From positions 4,047,848 through 4,111,847 of the forward strand of contig CM034603.1 in the NCBI GenBank assembly GCA_020091685.1: 64,000 bases of DNA, in the 5' to 3' direction. The DNA comes from Lutjanus erythropterus. Its lineage: Eukaryota > Chordata > Actinopteri > Lutjaniformes > Lutjanidae. Position 1 is the first letter of the stretch; each line of letters opens with the position of its first letter. The notes below the pieces were generated by a model that saw nothing but the letters and a program-made list of their open reading frames with translations, did no database searches and was not told the origin of the DNA. This document shows, one piece after another, positions 1 through 9,499 of the stretch. The translations under genes were made by a program, and so were the position numbers.

Positions 1-713
1 AGACACAAACACATAGAAAAATCTATGTTTTTAAAAATACTCATATAGGTGTGGACAGGGCCTAAGAGCACTGGTCCTGGCATATAGTGAAGCCGACATG
101 TGTACTCTGCTGTGGAGTCAGTGCCTGATGGGAACATGGAAGCAACAAGGTGCACAATGTGCCTCGTTCAAACAGGTTCACATGACTTCACTATTGGATA
201 ATGAATATTATTTAAAAATATAAATGAGTTTGTGAACTGACATGCCTCAGGTTAAACCTCCAAAGTGAAAACAGTGAGAATGTGGCTTGCATTTGCAGTA
301 GGAAACAATAAGCACTGCTGCCCTCTAGTGGCACTACATAACATCATGTAAATAACCACAAACAGCTTCCACCCAGCAGCATATATGTACTGTACTTTAT
401 GACATGACAAGCTTTCAATCAATCCTCAAATACACACATAATAGGACTGCCACAGTCTTGTGTCTCAGATCATGAAGTTGGGACGTATGTCATTATTCTT
501 GAGAACTGGGACAAATCATGTCCTACAAAAAAAAAGAAAGAAAAAGAAAACTTTAAATATTAGTAATACCAACACTCTAACTCCAAGTTTTGGTTAACAT
601 TTAAGGATTTATATATTTCTGAATTTGCTCTGTGCCAGAACACACCCTTGTCCCAGACAAGAATTCACAACTTCAAACAAGAGAACTCTAAGCAACTTAA
701 AAAAATACAATGG
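1..713. other. no gene seen
   Basis: AT-rich flank. Only short frames without family resemblance. A CCCTCTAGTGG motif at about 310 is common in fish repeats. Confidence 0.5.
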
Positions 714-1049
714 CTGCTCACTACACCTATGCTGTGAAATGCAAAGATTGAACATTTTGTCAGCTCTGTTCAACGTCAACTGCTTCAGATTTTCCATCTG
801 AAAGAACTGACATCTAGATTTAATAAATCACTAGGAGGTTGGCCTGTTACAAGGTTTAATAGCCAAGAATTTCATCCTTTAATTATATTTTCCAACACAA
901 CTGAGAAGTAAAAATCAAACCCCTCTTTTCTCAAGAATGTGTTAAACCTTGTAACTGGCCAACCTCCAAGTGATTCATTTTTTATTAAATGTAGGCATCT
1001 TACAGCGTTGACAAAATGTTTTTCATTTCACAGCAGTCGTAGTGAGCAG
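714..1049. repeat. palindromic MITE-like inverted repeat
   Basis: The segment 714-858 (CTGCTCACTAC...AAGGTTTA) is repeated in reverse complement at 943-1049 (TAAACCTTGTAAC...AGTGAGCAG). The left arm has an extra stretch of about 40 nt. This is a foldback (MITE-like) element in the 3' flank of tyw3. Confidence 0.65.
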
Positions 1050-1179
1050 AGTTCTCACTATATTTTATATTATAATTCTTATTTAGCTTTGATTTAGAAG
1101 GACTACAGAGTTGACATGTATTCTGTGATTTGTGAAATCACTGCAAAGGAAACTGAATCTCTTGATGTATAAAAATATT

Positions 1180-1200
1180 TTTATTACTTTCCATTTTATT
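1180..1200 (-). terminator. candidate tyw3 poly(A) signals
   Basis: Two minus-strand AATAAA hexamers (plus-strand TTTATT at 1195-1200 and 1180-1185) lie about 275-290 nt past the tyw3 stop codon. This is a plausible 3' UTR length, but such hexamers are frequent in AT-rich DNA, so support is weak. Confidence 0.35.
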
Positions 1201-1472
1201 ATAATTGCAGTACTTGTGTCCATGTTGGGATCCTGTAAATGATCCATTATTCCAGGGAGCTGATTCATCTCTAGGCAGTCTGCTCATTTTAAACTCATCA
1301 GCTGAGTTAAACCTGCCTCAGAGCAGGTTAGTGGTGCAGTGCAGGTTACCATGGTGATCTTCTTTGTGATGCAGGCTCCTGCTCCGTCAAATAAAATGAA
1401 TAATCAGCACTGAAACATCCACATGAGAGCGACACCATCACCCTGTCAGCGATAAAAGGAGCATCTGTTATT

Positions 1473-1743
1473 TCATGTGAACAGATCCAGACAGTCGTCC
1501 AGCTCTGGCTCGCTGCTGGACCCGTCACCATGGCAACAGTCAGTCTGACGGTGTTGTTCTCTCTTCCGCCTCCGTTTGTACACACTTTTTTTGTTCTTCT
1601 CCTCCTTTTTTTCTGATTCTCCCCTCTTTTCTGTCTCTAGTCTGTCAGGGGAATCTTGTAGTTCCTGTGAGATGGGAGGATCTGGGATTTGTAGTTTTTG
1701 GAGGTTCCCTGTCTGCAGGGCTGACTGGAGATTCTGGTAGAAC
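1473..1743 (-). CDS. tyw3: tyw3 terminal coding exon 6
   Basis: Completes the split arginine, continues [10 protein letters not shown] as in the family, and ends at a TGA at 1473-1475. The last 50 or so residues are low-complexity: a Lys/Arg/Glu-rich stretch ([18 protein letters not shown]) followed by an acidic end, like the charged tail of mammalian TYW3. Position 1745 may extend into the intron by one or two bases if another AG is used, but only this acceptor keeps the frame. Confidence 0.92.
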
Positions 1744-4628
1744 CTTGAGATGACCAACAAAACAGAAATACTAAAAAATCTGAACTCCCTGCAAGTAGCA
1801 GTCACTGTTAGTTTGACCAATCAGTGAACAGCAAACTGACCTCTGGATCCGTCTAAGATTCTCCTCCATCTTCTGATTGGCTATCTGAGTAAGGAAATGG
1901 ATGTATTCTTGTCCAACCAGGAGCTTTCCTTCATGGCTGAGAGGAACCTCCAATCCGTGGGTGCTACGGACTGCCTAAAGGGACAAAATACAGCAAAGAT
2001 TCATTTACTCCTTTTACACAATACGTGGAAGCAACACATGCAGCAAAGCAAAATGCTATTTCTACTGTTTTTTACTGTTCAAAGTGCAATGCTATTAAAG
2101 TTAGAGCAACTGTAGCCATGTCCACCATCCTGGAAATATGTCACAAAGCGTACCGTGATGATTTTTCCTGACTTGCCGACAGTGAGACCAGAATTCCTGA
2201 AGCCTGAGTTGATGGCCACTGAGTGCTGGAGGAGAGATGAGACATTCATGAGGGACTGACTGTTCACTTCATTTAATACGCCGAAAATGAGTTTCAAGTG
2301 CAGTTGATGTACTAGTGTGTATATGTGAAGGATAATGCCCGACGCGGCGTCCCCTTCAAGGAAGCAACGGAGTATGATTCTGGCCTTCACATCGTCCTTA
2401 ATCGTCCTTAATTCCTGATTACAGACACCTCTAGGGGCATTATCCTGATTATACCATGTTGACTGCCTGAAGAAAAAAATGCTAAGTGGTCATAACTCAG
2501 TTTCCCTGGTAATGCCTGAGGATTTGACTAATACCTGCAACAATCATGACTGTTTTTGACATGTGGGAGACAAAATAATAAGAAGCTGTTGCTGCTGTTC
2601 GTTGTACTACATACAGACATGTGGTGCCAAGACAAAAACCAGTCTACAGACTTACAGTATGGTGGGCTTTGCAAGATCTCTGACCATACAGCGAAGTGTG
2701 TGTGTGTAACAGCTGGTTAAACATGTAAAATGACTAGTATGGTGCTTTAATCTCAGTTTGTAAGAATCAATCCTTGGGCAAACTTTTAATAATGTTAATA
2801 ATAACCAGCAGCATCGAGCTGTGTGGTGTTGTATTTTCCACTCTTCACAGAGTGCATAATAACTTTACACTGGAATTGTTCAACACTAGACAAGGACACA
2901 TAAACTGTCGTTCTCACCATCAGCTGTGCATCATCCAGCCGCCTACACTGAACATGGAGCACGAAGGGTTCAAACTTGAACACTGCATCTCCACTGGACC
3001 TGTCCAGAGCAGACATCTGAGGAAACAACACAATGTACACTTGTTAATATTAAATACTAGTACAGTGACGCCAGCTATGCAGTTTAGTTCCCAGCTTACA
3101 CTATATTTTATATCCCTAATCATTCTCCCACTTCTCCAACTATTCATACTTTTTTAAACTTGTGCCTAGTCCTTCATACTTTAAAATCCTCTCGTTAAAA
3201 TTAACTACACATTATTAGATGACATATCGCTGTTCATAAGTCCATTATATCTCACCAGGTCTTCCAAAGTGCATTTCTGGTGTGAGACAAACAGCCAAAC
3301 ACAGTTCTGTTTCTGGACATCATTTCTCTCTGGAGCCTGGAGGACAAGAGACAAGACAGGAAATTATGTTAATAACCAAAGCAACAACAATATACAGCAG
3401 ACTACTGTTAGAGCAGTGTTCCCCAACCCTGGTCCTCAGGGCCCACTGTCCTGCATGTTTTAGATGTTTCTCTGCTCCAACACACCTGATTCAAATGATC
3501 AGCTCTTCATCAAGCCTCTGCAGAAGCCTGACAACAACCTGATCATTTGAATCAGGTGTGTTGGAGCAGGGAAACATCTAAAACATGCAGGACAGTGGGC
3601 CCTGAGGACCAGGGTTGGGGAACACTGTGTTAGAGGACAAGATGCTGTGCTAATATTTCAGGCTGCGACTAATGATTATTTCCATAGTCGATTAATCGGT
3701 TGTTTTTTCCTCCATTAATCAATTAATAGCAGTTTGTTTTAAAATGTGAGAAAATAGTGAAAATATTGTTTTACTCACAACCTAAAGATATTCAGTTTGC
3801 TGTCATAGAGGAGTAGAGCTGAGCCATTGAAAAACGATCTATTGCGATTATTTTGACTGATACTGCAACTGTGATATGATTTGTGATATTAGAGGTAATG
3901 ATAATTTTGACATCACATGTTAAAATGACTATGATGTGATTTTTTTTTTGCAGGAATCTGTACCAAATAAAGACGTTTAAAGAAAAAAAAAAGTTTATAG
4001 AATCTGATTTGTAGGACAGGACGTCTGCCTCACTACATTCATTCATTCATTCATTCATTTAAATGTTTTTCGACAAATATTGTTCGTCCTTTTGCAGAAA
4101 GCTTTATTGTGATTTCAGTAAAATCTCGATTAATTGTGCAGCCCTATAGAAAAGTAAAGAAATAAAAAATTACATTTAAAATGCTGAGAAAAAGAACATT
4201 TACTTTTTTCTTAAAAAAAACTCCAACTGATTAATCTATTATCAAAACATTTGGCGATAAATTTAGTAATCGATTAATAAGCAGCTAATCAATTAATAAT
4301 GGAAGCTCTACTAATATTCAATGAGTTTGAGTTATTTTAAATAAAATTCCAGTAATAAATTGAAGGCAGAAGACACCGCTATGAACGCCTCTGATAGACC
4401 GTTGTCAGTTAGGACAGTCTCTAAACAGAGGACTTGTCCTCACTACAGCCTGTCTCTCACCCCGTCGATGAGGATGACTCTCCCGGAGCAGGAGCTGGTG
4501 GTGAAGTATTCCTCACAGCTGTTGAGCAGAGACACCACATGTTCAATGTCTTCGTCCACACTGCCCTTCTTACTGAGGTCCAGCTTGTTCAGACACTGCT
4601 GCTTCCACTGACTGAACCTCTTCTCCAT
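1473..4628 (-). CDS. tyw3: tRNA wybutosine-synthesizing protein 3 (TYW3), complete, 6 exons
   Basis: TYW3 is the S-adenosylmethionine-dependent methyltransferase that methylates N-4 of the yW-86 intermediate at position 37 of tRNA-Phe, giving yW-72 in wybutosine synthesis (family knowledge). Joining 4461-4628, 3256-3327, 2918-3016, 2154-2225, 1841-1974 and 1473-1743 on the minus strand gives an uninterrupted 816-nt frame of 271 aa; the human protein is about 259 aa. Family blocks in order: KGSVDED and TTSSCSGR (exon 1), VQKQNC (exon 2), [12 protein letters not shown] (exon 3), [12 protein letters not shown] (exon 4), [13 protein letters not shown] and IANQKMEEN (exon 5), then a Lys/Arg-rich tail ending in acidic SEPELDD (exon 6). 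All introns are GT-AG. The chosen ATG is the first in frame and matches the family N-terminus (Met, then a WKxQC motif); G at +4. It is the minus-strand partner of the divergent plppr4 gene. The frame is intact, so the gene looks functional. Confidence 0.95.
1841..1974 (-). CDS. tyw3: tyw3 coding exon 5
   Basis: 134 nt, starting [17 protein letters not shown] and running through [16 protein letters not shown] to an arginine codon split by the next intron (AG|G). Acceptor CCTTTAG, donor GTCAGT. Confidence 0.92.
2154..2225 (-). CDS. tyw3: tyw3 coding exon 4
   Basis: 72 nt, 24 aa, with the near-invariant block [15 protein letters not shown]. The acceptor is CTCCTCCAG and the donor GTACGC; phase 0 at both ends. 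Confidence 0.92.
2918..3016 (-). CDS. tyw3: tyw3 coding exon 3
   Basis: 99 nt, 33 aa, phase 0 at both ends. Carries the conserved core [18 protein letters not shown]. The acceptor follows a pyrimidine-rich TTTCCTCAG and the donor is GTGAGA. Confidence 0.92.
3256..3327 (-). CDS. tyw3: tyw3 coding exon 2
   Basis: A 72-nt exon encoding 24 aa with the family motif VQKQNC followed by WLFVSHQKC. It was found by family alignment because no long open frame marks it. Three AG dinucleotides lie at the acceptor; the innermost one (exon starting at 3327) is the one that keeps phase 0. The donor is GTGAGA. Confidence 0.88.
3414..3627. mobile_element. MITE, near-perfect 89-bp palindrome in tyw3 intron 1
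   Basis: Arms 3414-3502 and 3539-3627 are 89 bp each with about one mismatch, separated by a 36-nt loop. The termini read CAGTGTTCCCCAACCC. A dispersed foldback element lying between tyw3 exons 1 and 2. Confidence 0.85.
3661..4311 (+). mobile_element. AT-rich foldback MITE (GGCTGCAACTAA family), interrupted by a second element
   Basis: Starts GGCTGCGACTAATGATTATT and ends AATCAATTAATAATGGAAGCTC, the inverted termini of a family also seen near 9092, 30676, 33361 and 57771. Between about 3816 and 4147 it is split by another MITE-like segment ending TTAATTGTGCAGCCCT, so two insertions are nested. It includes an ATTC run at 4036-4060. Confidence 0.6.
4461..4628 (-). CDS. tyw3: tyw3 coding exon 1
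   Basis: Encodes residues 1-56, from MEKRFSQWK to VILIDG, and includes the conserved KGSVDED and TTSSCSGR blocks. It ends in phase 0 at a GTGAGA donor. The segment just upstream, 4629-4860, is moderately CpG-containing and is where the promoter should lie, but no TATA box is evident. Confidence 0.93.
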
Positions 4629-4870
4629 AGCTGAGCTAAGTTAGCTGAGTCAGTCATGTAGCTGAAGTGGCTCCAGGTGTCGCGGTGTGTGTGTCCGTCC
4701 CGTGAACTGACGGAAAGACACGGTGTCAAAAGCTCAGGACCTCAGAGACACAAACGAAAAAACTCTGACACGCATTTTAATTCAGTGCTCTTACTTTGGA
4801 GACATTAGCTAGCTGTTAGCTCTGCTGTGTTGATTCTTCTTCTGCAGTAAAAATGTCGGCCAGTAGCGCA
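4629..4870 (-). promoter_or_regulatory. tyw3: probable tyw3 promoter region
   Basis: Sequence directly upstream of the tyw3 ATG, locally richer in CpG (GTCGCGG, CCGTCCCGTG, GACGG) than its surroundings. Position is the main argument; no core promoter motif is visible. Confidence 0.4.
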
Positions 4871-5724
4871 CACTGCCACCTGCTGTTCTGGAGGCCACAA
4901 CACGTTATGAAAAATATTCATATTTTATTTAGAGGCCATTTTGACATGAAATAGTAGACTAACCGCAGGAGTCACCAATAATACGATTTAAGGTTCTTTT
5001 ATTTTGGATATATCACTTTGGGTAAATTAAGTCTGTTTGAAATGCAGTAAAAGGTAGAAATATTCCCTAAATTGAATCAATAGTTAAATGATGAAACTTT
5101 TTCCCCTCATTGAAACCTGCAGCCAAAGAAATAAATTCAATTCAATATCAGTGTGTTATCTATTTTATTAATTAGAGCAGGTCTAAGCCATACTCTGTCA
5201 ACAGTCCAGATGATTTCTTAGAAAATAAAGATATTATTTTGGTAGTTTCTGTAAATCAGAGAGAGGACAGGAGAGAGAGAGAGTAAAACAAATAAATAAA
5301 GACAATAAACTAAAATATTTCAACCAGTGTAAAATAGAAATTCAATCAATAAATACATTTTTGTAACTCAAATCAGGCAAGATACAAAAAGACAAGCCCA
5401 AAATATAGACTCAGTGACCATAAACTAAAATTGAATGTGGTCTCCATAAAAAAGAACAGCTGGAAAGAATGAAAAGAAGCTGTGTGTGTGGTGGAACAGG
5501 AGAAGTTGAAACAGAAACTCATTTTCTCATAACTGACTGTACCCCAAATACAAGGAAATTAGAAACTCATTCAAACCCTCTGAGAGGATGGTAGAGCAGT
5601 AGAACTGGCAGGAGAATATGATACTGGATGTCACGAAGCAAGAAATATCTCAGTCTAAGTTTTATTATTATTTTCTTTTCCTTTTTCATCTTTATCCACT
5701 ATTTACTGTATATTATATTATATG

Positions 5725-6910
5725 CACCAATCAGTCATAACATTCTGACCACTGACAGGTGAAGTGAATAACACTGATTATCTCTTCATCATGGCACCTG
5801 TTAGTGAGTGGGATATATTAGCCAGCAAGTGAACATTTTGTCCTCAAAGTTGATGTTTCTGAAGCAGGAAAAATGGTCAAGAGTAAGGATTTGAGTGAGT
5901 TTGATAAGAGCCAAATTGTGATGGTTAGATGACTGGGTCAGAGCGTCTCCAAAACTACAGCTGTTGTGGAGTGTTCCTGGTCTGCAGTGGTCAGTATCTA
6001 TCAAAAGTGGTCCAAGGAAGGAACAGTGGTGAACCAGTGACAGGGTCATGGATGGTCAAGGCTCATTGATGCACGTGGGGAGTGAAGGCTGGTCCATGTG
6101 GTCCGATCCAACAGACGAGCTACTGTTGCTCAAATTGCTGAAGAAGTTAATGCTGGTTCTGATAGAAAGCTGTCAGAATACACAGTGCATCACAGTTTGT
6201 TGTGTATGGGGCTGCATAGCTGCAGACCAGTCAGGGTGTCCATGCTGACCCCTGTGCACCACTGAAAGCACCAACAATGGACACATGAGCATCAGAACTG
6301 GACCATGGAGCAATGGAAGAAGGTGGTCTGGTGAATCACGTTTTCTTTTACATCACGTGGATGGCCGGGTGCGTGTGTGTCGTTTACCTGGGGAACACAT
6401 GGCACCAGGATGCACTATGGGAAGAAGGCAAGCCGGCGGAGGCAGTGTGATGCTTTGGGCAATGTTCTGCTGGGAAACCTTGGGTCCTGCCATCCATGTG
6501 GATGTTACTTTGACACGTACCACCTACCTAAGCATTGTTGCAGACCATGTACACCCTTTCATGGAAACAGTATTCCCTGATGGCTGTGGCCTCTTTCAGC
6601 AGGATAATGCTCCAAGCCACAAAGTAAAAATGGTTCAGGAATGGTTTGAGGAGCACAACAACGAGCTTGAGGTGTTGACTTGGCCTCCAAATTCACCAGA
6701 TCTCAATCCAATCGAGCATCAGTGGGATGTGCTGGACAAACAAGTCTGATCCATGGAGGTCCCACCTCACAATTTACAGGACCTAAAGGATCTGCTGCTA
6801 ACATCTTGGTGCCAGATACCACAGCACACCTTCAGGGGTCTAGTGGAGTCCATGCCTCAACGGGTCAGGACTGTATGGACTATGCCTGATCGGTGTATAT
6901 TGTGTATAAT
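5725..6910 (+). mobile_element. Tc1/mariner transposon relic with broken transposase
   Basis: The left end (ATCAGTCATAACATTCTGACC) is typical of a Tc1-like element. The N-terminal part of the transposase is recognisable at about 5873-6020 (SKDLSEFDKSQIV) but interrupted by an in-frame TGA. The catalytic half is open at 6285-6749, with QQDNAPSH and SPDLNPIEH. The first catalytic Asp appears as Gly (WSGESRF). A fossil copy, unable to make active transposase. Confidence 0.85.
6285..6749 (+). pseudogene. Tc1 transposase catalytic-domain fragment
   Basis: 154-codon open frame covering most of the DDE domain: SGESRF (normally SDESRF), GGGSVMLWAMF, QQDNAPSH with the second Asp, and SPDLNPIEH with the acidic third residue. 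It ends early at KQV, so the C-terminus is lost. Together with the upstream stop and frameshift this marks a pseudogene. Confidence 0.85.
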
Positions 6911-7326
6911 GTGATTTTGTGCTTTGGCAACATGTTTGATCTAAAACGTCATGCCAATAAAACTGATTAAATTGAAACTGAACTGAAACAGAGAGACAGT
7001 TATGCCACACTCATGGTTATTGATGTACACATGTACATGATATTTGTTATGTTTTGTAGTGTGTTTATTTTCTGTAATATGCTCCTTTGTTGTAGTATTT
7101 TTATTTTTCTGTAGTATGTTATTTGTTATAGTCTGTTGTCAATGTGTTTAGCCTTTTCAGAAATGCTTTGCTTTGGCAGCACAGTTCTACAAAAGAAAAG
7201 GGCAGTAATCTCTCAGAGTGCACAGCTGAGAAAAATAACTTTAAAGTTTTCTTGTTGTTGAGCCAGATAATTGGATATGTGGCAATTAAGCTTATTGTTT
7301 CTACATATTAATCCTGACCTCTGGTT

Positions 7327-7339
7327 TGACCTTTGACCT
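7327..7339 (-). promoter_or_regulatory. perfect DR1 nuclear-receptor half-site pair
   Basis: TGACCTTTGACCT, the reverse complement of the direct-repeat-1 consensus AGGTCAAAGGTCA bound by PPAR/RXR or HNF4 (established knowledge). Intergenic, and function is unproven. Confidence 0.3.
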
Positions 7340-8179
7340 TATTTGGAAGTTCCTGTATTCTGCTTTTGCAGAGTTTACCAAAAAATATTGGGTCATACCA
7401 AAGCAAAAGACTGTAACTTCCATTTTATTTGATCACTTGAGCTTTAAAAAGCAGTATAATGACAAATTTGATCAAAACCTTAGTCTGATAGTGATGTCAA
7501 ATGAAACTGCACTTTTTACTGTTATTCTTTACATTATTGTTTTAATCATTATTTATTTACAACATTTATTATTATATTATGGTACACTTGTGATTTCCTA
7601 AATTAGATTTTGGGATGTTTCTGAGCATTTGGAGGTACTAATATTTATATTCGAATAAAATAAAATTGAAATTTTAAGTATAAAAGTCAATATGCTGCAA
7701 CAGAAATAATATTAAAAGCCATCAGACCTTTTCCAATAAAATATGACACTGATTGATCATTTTAATGCAATGCAATATCACACCTGGTATCAGAGTCTGA
7801 GAGTTATGACTCTGTGCTCTTATTTTAATATTTTTCTATGCTGTTGTTATATATAGTTGTGTGATGGACATAGTTGACATATTACTTCATTTTCTTGCAG
7901 ATATTTGACTTGTTAGAATACAGTAAATTAAGTTATGGTGGTTTGCTGTGGTTCCTCTGTGGCTTTTTGCAGTTACTGGAATTTCAACCTCCTATTTTCT
8001 TCAAAATAAAACACATTTGAGAGAAGATATTTGTCCACATGACAAAGGATTTCATTCTTTAACGTCACAGAAATTATTATAACTTTTTTTTTTTTGACAA
8101 AAAATTAAGTTTTTGCCTTTTTCCTGTTGGGCAGAAGTTACGTCATGCCAATGAAGTAGTTTGAAAAATTTGAAATTTA

Positions 8180-8247
8180 AATTTGAGAGGTAGAGAGAGG
8201 GAGAGAAAGCATGGGAGAGATAGAGAGAGAGAGAAGAGAGAGAGAGC
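8180..8247. repeat. AG-rich simple repeat
   Basis: Impure GAGA microsatellite (GAGAGAGAGAAGAGAGAGAG). The hydrophobic and serine-rich frames over it are artefacts of this repeat. Confidence 0.8.
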
Positions 8248-8874
8248 ATTATCCCCTGTTGGACTGGCATGATTCTACTGGCCCAGAATCTATAAGCGAC
8301 TACAGAGCAGAGTGAGGCGAACACTTGAAGCTGATCTGAACGCAGTGACACACAGTACGAGTAGAGGATCTCTGCCATGAGGACATCATGAGGATCAGAC
8401 CACAGGTCAGTCTCACTCTTCTTCTCTCACTCCATTTCTATGTTGTTAGTGACCTGTGATATGTGCAACAACACAATGAGCCTCAGTTCAGAACGGGTGA
8501 CCGTCAGCGGTGAGGTGGTGAACTCACAGCACAGATCAGAGGGATCAGACAGGAGTCAAGTGCTGGGAGACAAACCACAACAGGATGATGGACAAAGACT
8601 GGGGACAGTTTGTCCTCATATGGTGTCTTGGTTATTGTATAGGAGATTGTTGCAGTTATTATGAACACTACCACCCACGCTGAATCTAACAACAAAACCC
8701 CCAGAGCTTTAAATCCAGCTGGTACTCAGAATGTTCCTGTGTGTGTGTGTGTGTGGAGACACACAAACTATTAACAAGCAACAGTGGTTCATGTCTCACC
8801 TCGGGAGAGTAAATATAGAACAAAGGCTGTACTTTCTCACACTTTGTGATCACATGGATTTATGCCTTCATCAG

Positions 8875-9496
8875 GCCTGGGGAGTAATGGATTACATAAT
8901 CTGGATACAAATAAAGATTACTGTATTCCATTACAGTTGCAAATAAAAAGATGCAATCAAATTACAGTTATAGTTCATTAAAATGGGGAAAATTTCACCA
9001 TTTTCGTCTTTAAATCAATCAATAAATTGTGCACAATAAAGGAAGAAACAGAAAGACAAACTAATATTTCTAACAACCAACATAAAACACTTAGAGCTGC
9101 AATAATTACTCTGATATGAATCCACTATTAAATTAATCTGAATCTATTCTGATAATTGATCAATCCTTTTGAGTCATTTTTTAATTTGAAAAAAAAAGTC
9201 TCTGATTTCAGCTTCTTAAATGTGAGTATTTTCTGGTTTCTTTACTCCTCTCCGACAGTAAACTGAATATTTTTGAGTTGTGTGCAAAACAAGACATTTG
9301 AGGACGTCGTCTTGGACCTGATCAACATTTTTCACCATTTTCTTGCATTTTATAGACCAAATAACTAATCAGTTAATTAAGAAAATCATCAACCAGTTAA
9401 TCAATGATCAAAACAATTGTTAGTTGCAGCCCTATATTTGGCGAGGTAATAAGTAACTGTATCAGAATACATTTTTAAAGTAGTACTCCCAACCCT
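8875..9496. mobile_element. dispersed element (GGGAGTAATGGATTAC type) with nested MITE
   Basis: Begins CCTGGGGAGTAATGGATTACAT and ends AAGTAGTACTCCCAACCCTGG, imperfect inverted termini. It is split by a minus-oriented copy of the GGCTGCAACTAA MITE at 9092-9434. A fragment of a similar right end lies at about 14,530-14,585. Confidence 0.5.
9092..9434 (-). mobile_element. AT-rich foldback MITE copy
   Basis: Reverse orientation: starts AGAGCTGCAATAATTACT and ends TTGTTAGTTGCAGCCCT. Shares the internal GACGTC...TTTGAGTTGTG and TAAACTGAATAT segments with the copies at 3661 and 30676. Confidence 0.6.
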
Positions 9497-9499
9497 GGC

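Noticed and set aside
5801-6049. 82-codon minus-strand frame
   Set aside because: Antisense of the Tc1 transposase N-terminal region.
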